64,000 bases of DNA. Origin: Orthonyx spaldingii (lineage: Eukaryota > Chordata > Aves > Passeriformes > Orthonychidae). This document shows, piece after piece, positions 45,861-57,862 of the stretch (positions are counted from its first letter, which is position 1; each line of letters opens with the position of its first letter). Position numbers and translations under genes: made by a program. The notes beneath the pieces are model-generated. The model made no database searches, was not told the DNA's origin, and saw nothing but the letters and a program-made list of their open reading frames with translations. Location of the stretch: the NCBI GenBank assembly GCA_013397795.1, contig VZTJ01000269.1, forward strand, positions 75,598-139,597. Reading direction: 5' to 3'.

Positions 45861-46583
45861 GTGAGTGCTGCTGGTGAGGCCACGGTGAGGAGCGAGGCGG
45901 CGGCGGGACAAAGGCGGGCAGTGCTCGCTCGCCCTTGGGGCCGGCACGGGGCCCCCTTCCCCGTGTTCCCCCGGGGTGCTTCGCCCTCCTCGCCGGCCCC
46001 GGGGAAGCGGGGAGGGGGTGCCCGTGCCCTCGCCGCTCCCGCGTGGACCCTCGCCCTGCTGCCGGACCTCCTCGCTGCTTCTTTCTCACTGCGTCAGAGC
46101 CAAGGGCTCGTGTCCTCCTTGGGTGTTAAAAAGAAGGGAAAAGCCCCCCCCTCCGAAAAGCCTCGTTCTGTGGTTCTAATTCAGCGCTTGGAGGTGGGGA
46201 GGGGTGGTAGGTGGTTTTTGGTGGATGGTGTTGTGCTGGTGGCTCTGAGGATTAGAGTGTAATTTTGTAATCTACGAGGGCTGCAGTTATCTGTTCCTCG
46301 CTGGATTAGGGATGATAATGTGCTTGGAGGTCTTAAATGGACAAGTAAAGATGTTCCCCCGCTTCTCCCCCCTGGTTTACAGCCGGGTGACTGCCCTTTG
46401 GGCAGAGCCGAAGGGATTCAGCCATTCCCGAGAGTGGTATGTGATTCGTTTATGCCTTGGCTTTCAGGAAATATATTATCTGCTCGTTGCAATTATTCTG
46501 AAGTGCCAGTTTTAAGTCATTTAAGCTGCTTCTTTTTAATTGAAGATGCACGTAGCTTTGCTTGTTGGCATCGTGTGTATGTG

Positions 46584-46650
46584 GAATAGGATAGTTTGGG
46601 TTGGAAAGGCTCTTAAAGCTCATCTCATTCCAACCACCTTGCTAGGGGCA
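46584..46650 (-). repeat. CR1 LINE tail scrap
   Basis: GGATAGTTTGGGTTGGAAAG and 'gctcttaaagctcatctcat' are the CR1 tail in reverse. Only about 65 bases remain. Confidence 0.8.
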
Positions 46651-48324
46651 TATAATTTTGTTTCGGAAGCACTTCGGTGGTCAGATCTATGTGGTTCTCA
46701 TGATATGCAGCTCATTTTTTAATTTTTCCTCCAAACTCCAAATCCAAGCGGTTTATATGTGCGTGGAGAGACGTGGAGTTCTGCTTCTGGGTGGAAATAG
46801 CTGGTCCTAAAGATCACGTGGAGGTCAGTTCCCTGAATTTGCACGGAGTTCTGCGCTCGGATTTGGGAGGGACAGCACCAGCGTTCTGGACGGGTGAAGC
46901 TAATCAGTGAAATCCCAGAATTTCCTGTGTGGGGCTGCGCGGAGCCGGGTGGAAAGCTTTGCCTTCCTGAGCCCGCCTGCAGCATTGTTGCTGCTCTTGC
47001 CTTTCTCCCGTCTGGAGGTGGGAGATTAATCCCGTGGATTCAGGTATTGACTTGACTTCTATTTCTGTGGCGTAATCTGGGTGATTCTGATTCGTGTGTG
47101 GGGAATGGGATTAGGGGAGATCACACTTGGCAGATGGCAGAGCTCGTCTGAACCATTAGGAGATATCGTAACCTTTGATTACACCCACAGGTCTGGTAAT
47201 AGAACTCTGACTCTTTGGGCTTTGGTAATAGAATTCCATTCCACATCAAATATTGCTCACGATAAATTACTGGGATCACATTAGAGGAGCTGCAGCAAAC
47301 AGAAATTGATGTTTTGTCCAAACTGGTGCTTTACTCCAGGGTGGTAATTGCAGGCAATTTTCCCTGTCTGCTGAGGGGTAAACTCAGTTTCCAGGGTAAC
47401 TGGGAAGTTGTTCAGCTGCTTCTGAGGCAGTTTTTGCCAGAGCTGAAGGTTGTTGGCATTTTCTTTTCCTTGTCTCTCCTCCATAAAGCAGAAGGATTTG
47501 CATCTTTCTAACGACCACATGAAAATGGGAGTTTTCTTTGTTTTCCTGTGACGTTGGCAGGGTGTGGTAGGGAAGCAGACAGTGTGTGGCAGAAATGCTA
47601 ATAAAGTTGCCTGGCAGCTTAATCCAGGTAAAGACTTTCTCAAAAAAAAAAAAATCTTTCAAGAATTTATAAACTTTCCCCCCCTCTTTTGTTAATTAAT
47701 TTTTTTTTTTTTTGTTAGGATTTTCTTCACTGTGTGCTCTGCCTTTTCCAGTAAAAAGTGTCAAGGATATTTATTAGCAAGTAAAGCTATAAAGCCTTTA
47801 TGCCTTAGAGTAGTTAAGGAGGTTGGAATCCTATTTAAATAGACGTTGTAGCCTGTAATTCCCTTTTGGTAGGTGTAGAGTTTATTGAAAATAGGCGTGT
47901 AAACTTTTCTTCTGCTTCAGACAATGCCCTGAGCTAATTCTAAGCTCAGTATTTCTTTCCAATATATAGAAGACACAGAACCAAGCCACTCTGGAGTGTC
48001 ACAGTATGGAAAGTCCCTAAAAGGAGGCAAAGTCTAGGACTGTTTCCAGCTCAAATACTCTGGTTTGTCACTTTTTGCTGTCTCATTTTATATGTGGCAG
48101 TAAAGGACGTGCACGGCCCCAGCCCCGGGGTTGTGCTCACGCTGCAGTTCTGGAGCTGCCGCTCTTATGGCAGGAGAAAGGGCACAGTACCCATCTGTGC
48201 TCCTCCTCACCCAGCTCTGGACTGACGAGATAACCAGGGATTCGGAAAATTTCCATGCCTGATGATGAAGCAGTTTTTCCCTCTGCCATACTGAGGCTTT
48301 GTGTAGCTGCAGGATCTTTTTATT

Positions 48325-48325
<1 letters not shown>

Positions 48326-48355
<30 letters not shown>
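48326..48355. repeat. Poly(T) tract, 30 bases
   Basis: An uninterrupted run of T, possibly the reversed poly(A) of an old retroposed copy. I do not recognise a source gene beside it. Confidence 0.9.
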
Positions 48356-48360
<5 letters not shown>

Positions 48361-51300
48361 CCATTTCATCCATGTGCAGCACTATCACCTTGAGTGTTAA
48401 TTGAGCCCCTTGTGTGTGCAGACTCCTCTGGCAGTGGCAATAGGCTTCCCAAATGCCTGGTTTCTACCAAAGAGAAAAAAAACCCAGTTACAGCTTGGAA
48501 ATAGATTTTACTGAAAGCAGAAATTTCAGCCTTTGTGTTTCATAAGTTTACCAGCCCTTCCTGTGCCATGTGCTGAAGGTGACATTCAGACCACATGTGA
48601 AAGAAGCAAGTCCTGACCAGCAGGTCCCAGGTGGATGGAGAGCTCAGGTATTCCACCTCCTGGGATTCTTTGCACAGCTCTGTGATTTCGCTTGGGTGTT
48701 GTCCTGGACTCTGCTCCATTCAGCACTTGTGTTTCTCTGGCTATTAGATAATTTTGAAACCACTCCTGTCACCTGCCCTCTCTTTCACACGTGTTTGGTT
48801 ACTGGAGATTAAAAAAGGAGCTCAGCCTCCATGGTGAGGAATGCATTGCTCTTCACTGCCTGGTCCTTTCCCTGGAGTTACTCTGTGTTTAATCTTTGCT
48901 TGTGGAGCTTCCTCCCTTCTGGCAGGTTTTCCAAGTAACATGAGAATCAAATTGATACGATTTCTCTGTCCTCTGAGTTTGTAAACAGAGATAAGAAAAC
49001 CTCCCATAGTGTTGAAAATTGTGGTGTAGTGTTGTTTGTGGGGAGTGCTCTGCAGATCAGGGACAGTACTCCGGATCACATCGGAGAGGATTACCCCGAG
49101 TGTGTCACTTAGGGACACCTCACAGTTGTGACTTCCTCTCCTGGCTGCTCCTGTGTTAAAAATTGTGCTGGTTTCTTATTGGGGAGTTTCACAGAGAAAG
49201 ATATTTCTCTAAGTCATGGTGTGTTTTCTCAAATTGATGCTTCACAGAAGTTGATAACTTGACACTGCTCACTGTCCAGGGGAAGTGTCCTTTGGTAGAT
49301 GCGTTGGTCATGCTAACTCATGTGCTGGGTAGTTAGTGAAAAATTTGATTAGTAAAAGGGTGTGTCTAAATGCAGATTGGAGTGTTGTGCATTCATTTAG
49401 GTGTAATGTCACTGTTCTTTCCTTATTTTCAAGTTGTTTCTTTTAATGGGACATTTTCCTGCATGAGGTTGGAAGTCTTTCCCTTCCTGAGCTGGGTAAC
49501 TGTACATGACGCTGTTGGTCACAGGGAGGTGTGCAGTGCTGCAGCCTTTCTGCTCGTTGATTTTAAAGATTTATTTCTTAGGGCAGGTGCAGCTTGTTCT
49601 CGAGTAGCACGCAGCATTTGGGGAGGAAGGGACTATTCCAGTGAATCCTTTATGGAGCAGGAGATCCTGGTATGTGCCATGGGCTGCTTGGAGAAACGAG
49701 ACTGAAATAAATACTTAATCTTGCAAGCCCAGGCATGAGGCTTGTGGTGATGCCATGAGCCCAGTCTGTATCACTGGTTTCTGTTTGGTGCAGAGGGGTG
49801 ACTGGAACCTGGGGCTGTTGCAATGTTTTTAGTTTTGTATGTAGGAATTGCCCAAAGACATTGTAGGTCAAAAGCCACAGATTTTTTGCTTTTGCTTCAG
49901 AAATTTCTTTAAATGAAGAGTCCCTGGTTGTGATGGTAGGCTTTGCAGTGTAAATCACTGTGTGGTTGTCTTGAGCTCTCAGCCAAAGAGACTGGAATAA
50001 TAGCGTTGGGAGAGCTGTGGAATTCTCTCCACAGCAACCAGTCCTGAATCCTAATCACAGCCCTCGGAGTGACCATAGCCTGGTAGTTTTAACAGCTTAA
50101 CTGGAAGACTTCACGCTTGACAAACTCGAGATGCACCTGCCCTGGGCAGCTGGATGTGCAGATTTTTCCTAAAAATGTCCAGGAATTGGCTGTTGGGTTG
50201 CCTGGATATGTGCTTCCAGTGCGATGTGACTGCTGATTCCAAGGAGATGCTCTGCTTGCTGGATTAGAAGAGGTGAAGAAGGTTCTCTGTTCTCTTGTCC
50301 TTCATTGACTCGCCGTGAGACTGAAGGACCTATGTGATCTTCTGAACTCTCAGACCATTCTTTTCAAGCTGTGTTCCAGGAATAATTAAAAAATTAACAA
50401 GTAACAAATCCAGAGCAAGTCAATTGCTCTTTGCCTTGAGAGGGCTTCTGTGGGTGAAGAGAACTTTGCATGTCTTGGGTTCTCTTAACTGGCAGAAAAA
50501 CCAAATTCTTACAAAAACCTGGATGTTGAGTGCTGCCAAAACACACTAAATTTAGTGCAGTGACTGTTTTATCTATTTGCAGCTATTGCTTAAAAAAACC
50601 CCCGAATGTTTTCTTTTCTTCTCATGATTGGTATGACCTGAACATCTGATCACAAAGGAATATTTAAATCTACTCGGTGCTGATTTTCCTCAGGCTTAGG
50701 CTTAAATAATTCAGACTCTTAAAATTAAGCTGTTTATGGAAGCATATTTTATCTTTAGATTCTTAAATCAAGAAGGTTTATTTTCTTGGTTCTCACTGTC
50801 TTTGGTTTGTTCTGGCAATATGTAATGCTGGAACTTTTGCAAACAAAGAAGCTTTCAAACAGCTTGGGGATATTTTTCAGTGCATCTGTGTAAATAGGAG
50901 ATCATTAATACATATTTTTGCAGTTCCTGAATGCCTTACATTTATGTTGAGACAATGGGAGTTGAGATTTCTTTTTATGCTCTTCATCTCTACAAAACAC
51001 GCTTGAGGAGAGGAAATGAATGTTTTCTGAGGGTTGTGTGATTGTGGTGATGCAGTTTGAGCAGTCCAGGGCACAGAGGGTTATTATCCAAAACACTGCT
51101 TGTTTGTGGTTGAGTCATGTCCAATGAGCACACACTTAAACGTTGGGGGTGGGGGGGATCTGGGCTCCTCTAAAGCCACTTACAGAGCTGTTCATTAAAA
51201 GTTCTTACCAGAATTAAGTGCCAAAACTTGCAGTTTTGGGCTAAAGCTGCTGCTTGCCTGAAAGGAGATAGTGTTGGCCTCGCAGCAGTGTGAGAACTGA

Positions 51301-52741
51301 AAGCTTCTTACTATTGTAGTAATTACGAGTCAGGATGGTCATTAGGCTGGTGTAACGAGCAGGAAAAGATAACAATTCGGTTGCTGGAGGTTTGGTATCT
51401 CCCCATTTTCACTTGGAGGGAAGAAGCTCCAGTAGCTCCTCCAAAGAGCGATGCCTCAGCATGGGCAACTTTGGAGTAAGGCTTGTCTTAGTGTACACAA
51501 TTAGATGAGCTTTAATGTGGGGAGGGAGGAGATCTGAGGCTTGTTTCCAGGTCAAAACACCCCTTTCATTTGGTCGGGGGTGGGAATCGCCAGGAGCCGA
51601 GTGGGCTGTTACCTCCAGCTCCGGGCTTGACCCAGTTCCTGCGCAGAGCTCCGGGAAGCGCCTGTGCTCCAAATGGGCAACTCCAGCTCTGCTGCAGGAG
51701 CAGGATGGCAAAGACAGAAGGAAAAGAACTCAGCTGCATTTTGTTGCTTGTGGGTTTAGTGCATTGGGGAGGGGGTGAAGAAGTCGAGATGCTCAGGCTG
51801 TACTTTGTTAGTTTTTCTTTGATTCTGCTAGTTACGAACAATTTTATCGTTTGTAGTTTTCAAGTGAAGGAAGCTGCCAGTGTTTTGGCGAAATGCGTGA
51901 AAATAGGAGGATTTGTGTGTGCTTTTAGTGCTGCAAGCAACATTGTTGCCATACACAGCGGCCTCTTCTGTTTATATTTTCATAGTGACTGTTTTTGTAA
52001 TCACAGTATTGGTTAAATATGTGCTTTCAGTGCCTTTCAACAAGTGATGTTAATAAACGTCAAGTTCTAAAGCTGGTTATTCCTGCTGTTGTAAAATGAG
52101 GACGATCATTATTTTACGGTGTTGATGAGACTTTGAAAGGCCCAAACAGGAGCAGAATTTTAAATTTGTCTTTATTCTGCTCTTTTAATGAGCTCAGCCT
52201 TCAGCCCATGCTAGGCCTGGCTGTCTCAGTGCAGCCGTAGCACCGGCGGCTCCTCGCAGGGAGGGAGTTGTGCCAACATTTAGGAGGGATGTTTATCTGC
52301 TGGGAGTATGTTCAACCATACAAGGCTTTCGATGGACAAAGCTGCTTCATCCCTAACGAAAGCGTTCGGCCCAGCAAAGCCAAGATGTGTTTTAAACAGA
52401 GTTGGAATTTCTGGCCACTGTAGCTGTTTGAAATTTTGTGAGAACACTGGGAATTCTTCATTGACCCAAACGAGCACAACAGGCCTTTCTGCTGAAGCTG
52501 AGCAGCACGGCTGGCTCGCTCCCTAACTGAGGGACCTTACAGAAACGTCACTGTTGTTATTGTTGTCAAACAGTGTCTTACTGTATTGACACTATTGAAT
52601 GTCAAATATTAGTGTAATCTGCTATTGGAATGTTTTCAGCAACAGGATGGTTGCAGAGTTATCTAAATACCATCCTGTTCCTGCTGTAAACATGATGCAG
52701 TGTGGGTTTTTTGCATGTTTGAGCCTGCAGTGACAGTTATG

Positions 52742-52905
52742 TCCAAGAGAAGCTGTGGCTGCGCCATCCCTGGAAGTGTTCAAGGCCAGGTTGGACAGGG
52801 CTTGGAGCAACCTGGTTTGTGGAAGGTGTCCCCCTGCCCATGGCAGGGGATGGAATGAGATGAACTTTAAGATCCCTTCCAATCTTTCTGTGCTTCTATA
52901 ATAGA
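52742..52905 (+). repeat. CR1 LINE 3' fragment
   Basis: 'agagaagctgtggctgcgcc', 'ctggaagtgttcaaggccag', 'gtggaaggtgtccccctgcc' and the end TTTCTGTGCTTCTATAAT are in canonical order. Confidence 0.93.
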
Positions 52906-55900
52906 TATCTTCATTTATCCAAGTAGTATTAAGAATTTCTAAAATGTTAGGATTTCTGTATCCTAATTGTTACAGTTCATCATAATGTTCAGTTAATGTT
53001 CTTCACAAAATGAATATTTAAAAAAATAATTAAATCACTGCTGCCTGCGAAGGAGAGATTAAATTAATCACTCTGATTACAGCAGAGTTTCCAGTACAAC
53101 TTCAGGTCTTTGTTGCTCTCCTAAGTATAGTTTTAGTCACTATTCCTGTGTGGATGTGTGAGGCTGCTGGAGAGGTTTCCACGTGTCTGACCTGCTCTCA
53201 CTTGACAGGGCAGTGATGTTTCCTTGACTCCTTCCTCAGCTGGGTGAATCAGAGTGCCCATCAGAAACACTCATCAATAGTTACAGGTCAGCATTTCAAG
53301 AAGGTCAGGGAGGCTGCTTTCTGCCTCGTGAGCATTATGCTAATTCAGTCGTTAAACATATTGGAATTGTGCTTCCTTTTGCTTCTGCAGTGCTTGCAGA
53401 TTCCATGGGAGCCTTTTCCCTGTGCTCGGAGCACAGAGGGTTAGTTTTGGACAGGGAGAGGTTTTCTTGTAGCCCGTGCTGTAGTCACATGCATGAAATG
53501 TGTCCGTAGATCTCAGTCTGAATCTGTTCTTCGTGTGAAATATTTGCTTCAATAGTGTCACTGTCATGTTGGTGCCCATGCATGAGGAGAAAATGTAAGG
53601 AGATGATGGAGACACTGAAGCCTTAAGGTGATATACATATTTTCCTCTCCCAAAGGCTGAAGCACATGTGTAACTTAGGCTCCAGTACTGACCCTTCTGA
53701 CAAACAATACTGAGCCTTTTCTCTCTTATTTGCTCTTGAATACTGGGAATGTGTATTGGTATTGCTTCCACACCAACACATGTTGTATCTTCAGAGATTA
53801 TTTGTGCTGTGTGTGTGTGATATATGTGTAAAGTAATGCTCACACAGTGTTGTCTTTGTTGATATTGGACTGTTGCACACGATGTAGAAAGCAGTTAATT
53901 TGGAATCCAGTTTTTTTGTACTGTAGATTTATGGCTGGATAAGATGGTGTTTACACAAGCTTGGCTCTGTAGGGAGCAGGTTAGTGTATTTTTCAGATTG
54001 TCTCCAAAATTATTGTTTCAGTTCCGTTGAATTTATTTTATTAATTTAACAGCTTTTATTCCAGATTTGCACCCCTTAAAAATGCTGAAAATCGTTACTT
54101 TAGGGTTAAATCTTTCACCATCTTTGTTCACCTTGACTCTAGAAATGGTTGTGCTCTCATGTCTATCACATCCTGTGTAATAACCCTGGAAAACTGGAGT
54201 TGAACTGAGCTCCCAGAGCCCAGGGTTGTAGCTGCTCACAGAGAGAGTCAGCAGCACAAATTGTCTGCAAACAGTGCCCCTGGCTGATCCATTGGCTCTG
54301 CTCCTGCTCACATCTGGACAGAAGGCTGGAGTGAAAAACTTGTTAAGGCATGAGTGTATATTTTAAAATATATAATTAACAGAAGGTTGTTTATAACTGT
54401 TAAACCAATATTGGCTCTAAACCAATGTGCAAGACAGTGTTTGTAGTAGGTTGGACTGGCTTTTATTAGACTTCAGGATCTGTGATGTTTTATCACTTTG
54501 CTGCAGAGCAAACAGGCCACACACTGCCTGAGCACTGGGCAGGTTTGGTCAGGCAGAGCCCTTCCATCCTGTCTGTCTGCTTTTTGTCTATCCTGATTTT
54601 TGAACACTTTGGCTCTTGAACTTGATGACTTTGGGGAGGAGAACTCATCAGGCTGACCCGGGCAGTTCGTGGGCAGAGTTTGTGTCCGGTAGTTCACATG
54701 GACCTTTTGTCCGTGGTTTGCTGGTTGATTCATGTGTGGTGAAACAAAATGAAAAAATTGCCCAATCTTCTTTGCTGAGCAGGTGTCTCCTGTTGGCTCA
54801 TCAAGTCTCAAAGCTACAGATTACTGGAAAATGAAAAGAAATTAGATTTTGTGCCTAAGTCACTTCTGAAGCATCCTGCACCAGCTGCTGTCTCATGAAA
54901 GATGTCGGCACGTGTGGATCTTTAATTTCCTTTCCAACTTTGTCACTTCTGTAGCTGGTTTGGTTCAGGTGCGATTCCTCCTGCAGTAGCTATGGATGCA
55001 GTGCCAATTACCTTTTTTTATGACAGCTTTATGCCACCCTTTGAACTTGCAGATCTGTATCAAAAAGGCCAGCGAGGGAGTTGGCTCAGCAGATTTCTCA
55101 GCGGCTGCAGGACTTGCTGTGCCTCTTGAGGCTGGTGAATGTCTCGTGCCTTCCAGAGGCATCCAGTGGTGTTAACAGTGATCACAGTGGGATCAGTTGG
55201 TCATGCTTCGCTGGGTGGCTTTGTGGGGACAGGCATGAACAGAGAGGTGTGGAGCTGGGAGAACTTGGTGTATCCTGATTTATTTTTTTTTGAGTCAGAT
55301 TTCAGTCAAAGAATCCTTCTTTGTAATAACTTCAGCAAGGTGTTTCTAAATTCACTGTGAGATCATTCTCAGGTTACTAAATCCCTTCCTTGGATATGCC
55401 CTGAGAAACTGGGATCAGGTGCCAGGGCTGCTGTAATTGTGGTGTGAGTGTGGCTGGGTGGGGGTGATTTGAGGGAAACTTCTTGGTCTGGCTGCTCATG
55501 GGCAAGTGAGTGCTCGTGCTGAGGTCTGGATGAACTGGTGAGGACAAACCTGTGATCTTTCATTCCTCCTAATTTCTGTGAGCTGTAAAATATGCCTGTG
55601 TCAGCTATTGCTTATTATCCTGCCTTAAAATGCAGGTGATCTCTACATTGGACCGTGAGTTTCAAGTGCTTTCATGTTACTCTTCTGTCTTCATTTTGCT
55701 GTGTTAAAGTGCCTCTCTGGTCTCCGTGCTTAAAACTTTCCAGAAAGTTAAGAAGCCCCCAGGGTTCACTTGTGGTTAAAAATGCCCTTCTGTGCCAAAG
55801 CTGTGAAAGTGGCTTGAGCAGCCCCTGGGCCTCCCTGTCCCTGTACTGGAGGTGGGGATGTTCCACATCCAGGCACTCCCAGGTTCCCAGTGCCACCATT

Positions 55901-57717
55901 TGGATTTCAGAGCTAGCTTTTCCCAATTCAGCTATTTCTTTTTCTTTCACCCCCCTCAATAAATATGTTATGTTTTTAGTGCCTGAACTGTTGTCTTTCA
56001 ATTAATAGGCATTTTTTCCCTTTCCATGCTTTCTCAAGCATGTAGGGAGGCGGAGAAGATTGTTTAGTACTCATAAAGCTTCTAGATAGTGTACGTGTTA
56101 TCAATAATTCATTACAGGCCTTGATTTTGCTGAATAATGTTGTGTTTCTGAAGAACAAGGTAGTGTACAATGCTTGTGCAGGCTTGTTGCTGTCAGAGTT
56201 CTTGGCTTAAACATCCTTTTGTTCAGAAACAGGGAGAAATGCAGCGTCACTGCTCTAATCCCTCACAGTCTCACACGACCCTCTGTGCTCTGTTCCATTC
56301 ATGGGGCTTTGGGGGAAGAGGAAGCTCCTTTGTGGATTGCTGATAACAATGCCGTGCTCACAAGCAACCAAAGGAACACATGTAAAGCTGGGAAGACCCT
56401 GCCAGTGGTTCTGAGGTGGGCATTTGCATTAATGTGGGGAAAAAACTTGCATATGTGAAAAGCCAGATGTGCCCACTGAAGGGAAAAGAGGAGCCTTATC
56501 ATCAAGGCAGCAGCAGCAGCTCCTCTGGCACGACGTCAGACATTGTTGACAGAGCAGGTTTTTTCTGGGTGTGCAGCTCAGGGCAGTTTATGGATGCCTG
56601 GCAGGAGGCAGCACCCTGCTGCAGCACTGTATCCTAACCGAGTTAATGCTGGGTTCAGTACACAAGGAAGAGATCAAAGAGCTGTTGGAACATTGGGAAC
56701 AACCTGAGAGGCAAAAAGATTCATGTCTCAGTATGTCACTGTGTTGTAGAACAGAGGGCAACATAAGGGATTTTGGCCCAGGCAATGATAAATGCCACCA
56801 AGTATTTGGCTTTTATAACAATATTTTATTGGACTCAGAATAGATCCACCCATCTCTCCTTAGTCCAGTACTTTTTTCACTATTTATGAGACGGGAGTGG
56901 AAAATGTAAATCTGAGGGTCATGTCCATCTGAACGATTTTAATGGCTTCATCAGTATCCTGAAAAGCATAACTGGAGTAAAATTAATCCAGTTTAATACT
57001 GTTAATAATTTTCTTGTTCAAAGTTAGGTCATCTTTTCTGTGAAGCATTTGAATTGCTGCTGTAGAGCTGGGGCTGGAGGTGCTGCCTGGGAAATGGAGT
57101 TGTGCTGTTTATTAATGCCAACTCTGCCAGTCTTTTGTCACAGTGCTTGTCTCTTGCAGCAGTACCAGGGAGATATCACATCCTTATCTCCAGCTCGGTA
57201 CTGCCGTGCTGCGGCTTTGCAGGCTTGATCTTCAGGGCAGAGGTTGCAACAATTCAGAGGAGCAGGCTTTGAAATTGTTCATTTGTTCACGGAACAGAAT
57301 AATCTGTTCCTGGGAGCCACCTGCTCCAACCCTCTGTTTATCAGTGTCTTTCTCCCATGAAGCTGCAGTTCATTTCCAGAGCAGTGCCTGGTACAAGTAT
57401 TTTGGGCTCGAGTGTATTTGCTTGTTGACTGAACTCGACTACGTGCTTATGGTCTGACTAATCAAATATCTGAAAGGTGGAATGATGGACTGAATGGAGA
57501 AATTGCTGTGACACAGTATTGGCTGTCTGTTTTGACAGAAAATGTGTCATTAGCAGCCAAATCAAAAGCTGTTGAACACAGAGCTTTTTGCATATGATTT
57601 TTTTAAGATCACAAGTGGAAAATCAGCCATCGGGGAAGGCATCAGATGGCAGAGCTGTGAGAGATGAAGCAGTACAGAAATATTCGTATCAAGAATGTGC
57701 AGTGACAGTTTTCCCCA

Positions 57718-57862
57718 GATCGCCTAGAGAGGTTGTGGAGTCTCCCTCACTGGAGTTATTCCAGAGCTGTGCCATGTGCTCTGGGATGACCCTGCTTGAG
57801 CAGGAGCATGGGACCAGATGACCCTCTGTGGTCCCTTCCAGCCAGTCTGTGATCCTGTGATT
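57718..57862 (+). repeat. CR1 LINE tail, different subfamily
   Basis: 'gaggttgtggagtctccctc', 'gatgaccctgcttgagcagg', 'accagatgaccctctgtggt' and the end CAGTCTGTGATCCTGTGATT match the older CR1 type, with 'gagcagg...gaccagatgac' before the octamers. Confidence 0.9.

Larger units (their letters stand above)
45421..46130 (+). promoter_or_regulatory. CpG island promoter, probably KIAA1671
   Basis: There is an abrupt change to very high GC and dense CpG. It contains a GC box (GGGGCGG, 45478-45484), CCAAT (45487-45491) overlapping the YY1 core ATGGCGGC (45490-45497), and an RFX X-box (45541-45554). A donor at 45860/45861 implies plus-strand transcription. In mammals the next gene on the same strand after SGSM1 is KIAA1671, whose first exon is followed by a long intron; the 18 kb here without exons would fit. 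The identity rests on synteny alone. Confidence 0.6.

Noticed and set aside
45426..46262. 278-codon frame across the second CpG island
   Set aside because: It starts before the likely promoter and crosses the good donor at 45860. The Arg/Gly/Pro-rich composition is typical of random frames in CpG islands.
48326..48355. Processed pseudogene suggested by poly(T)
   Set aside because: No coding similarity lies beside the tract, and no target-site duplication could be found by eye.
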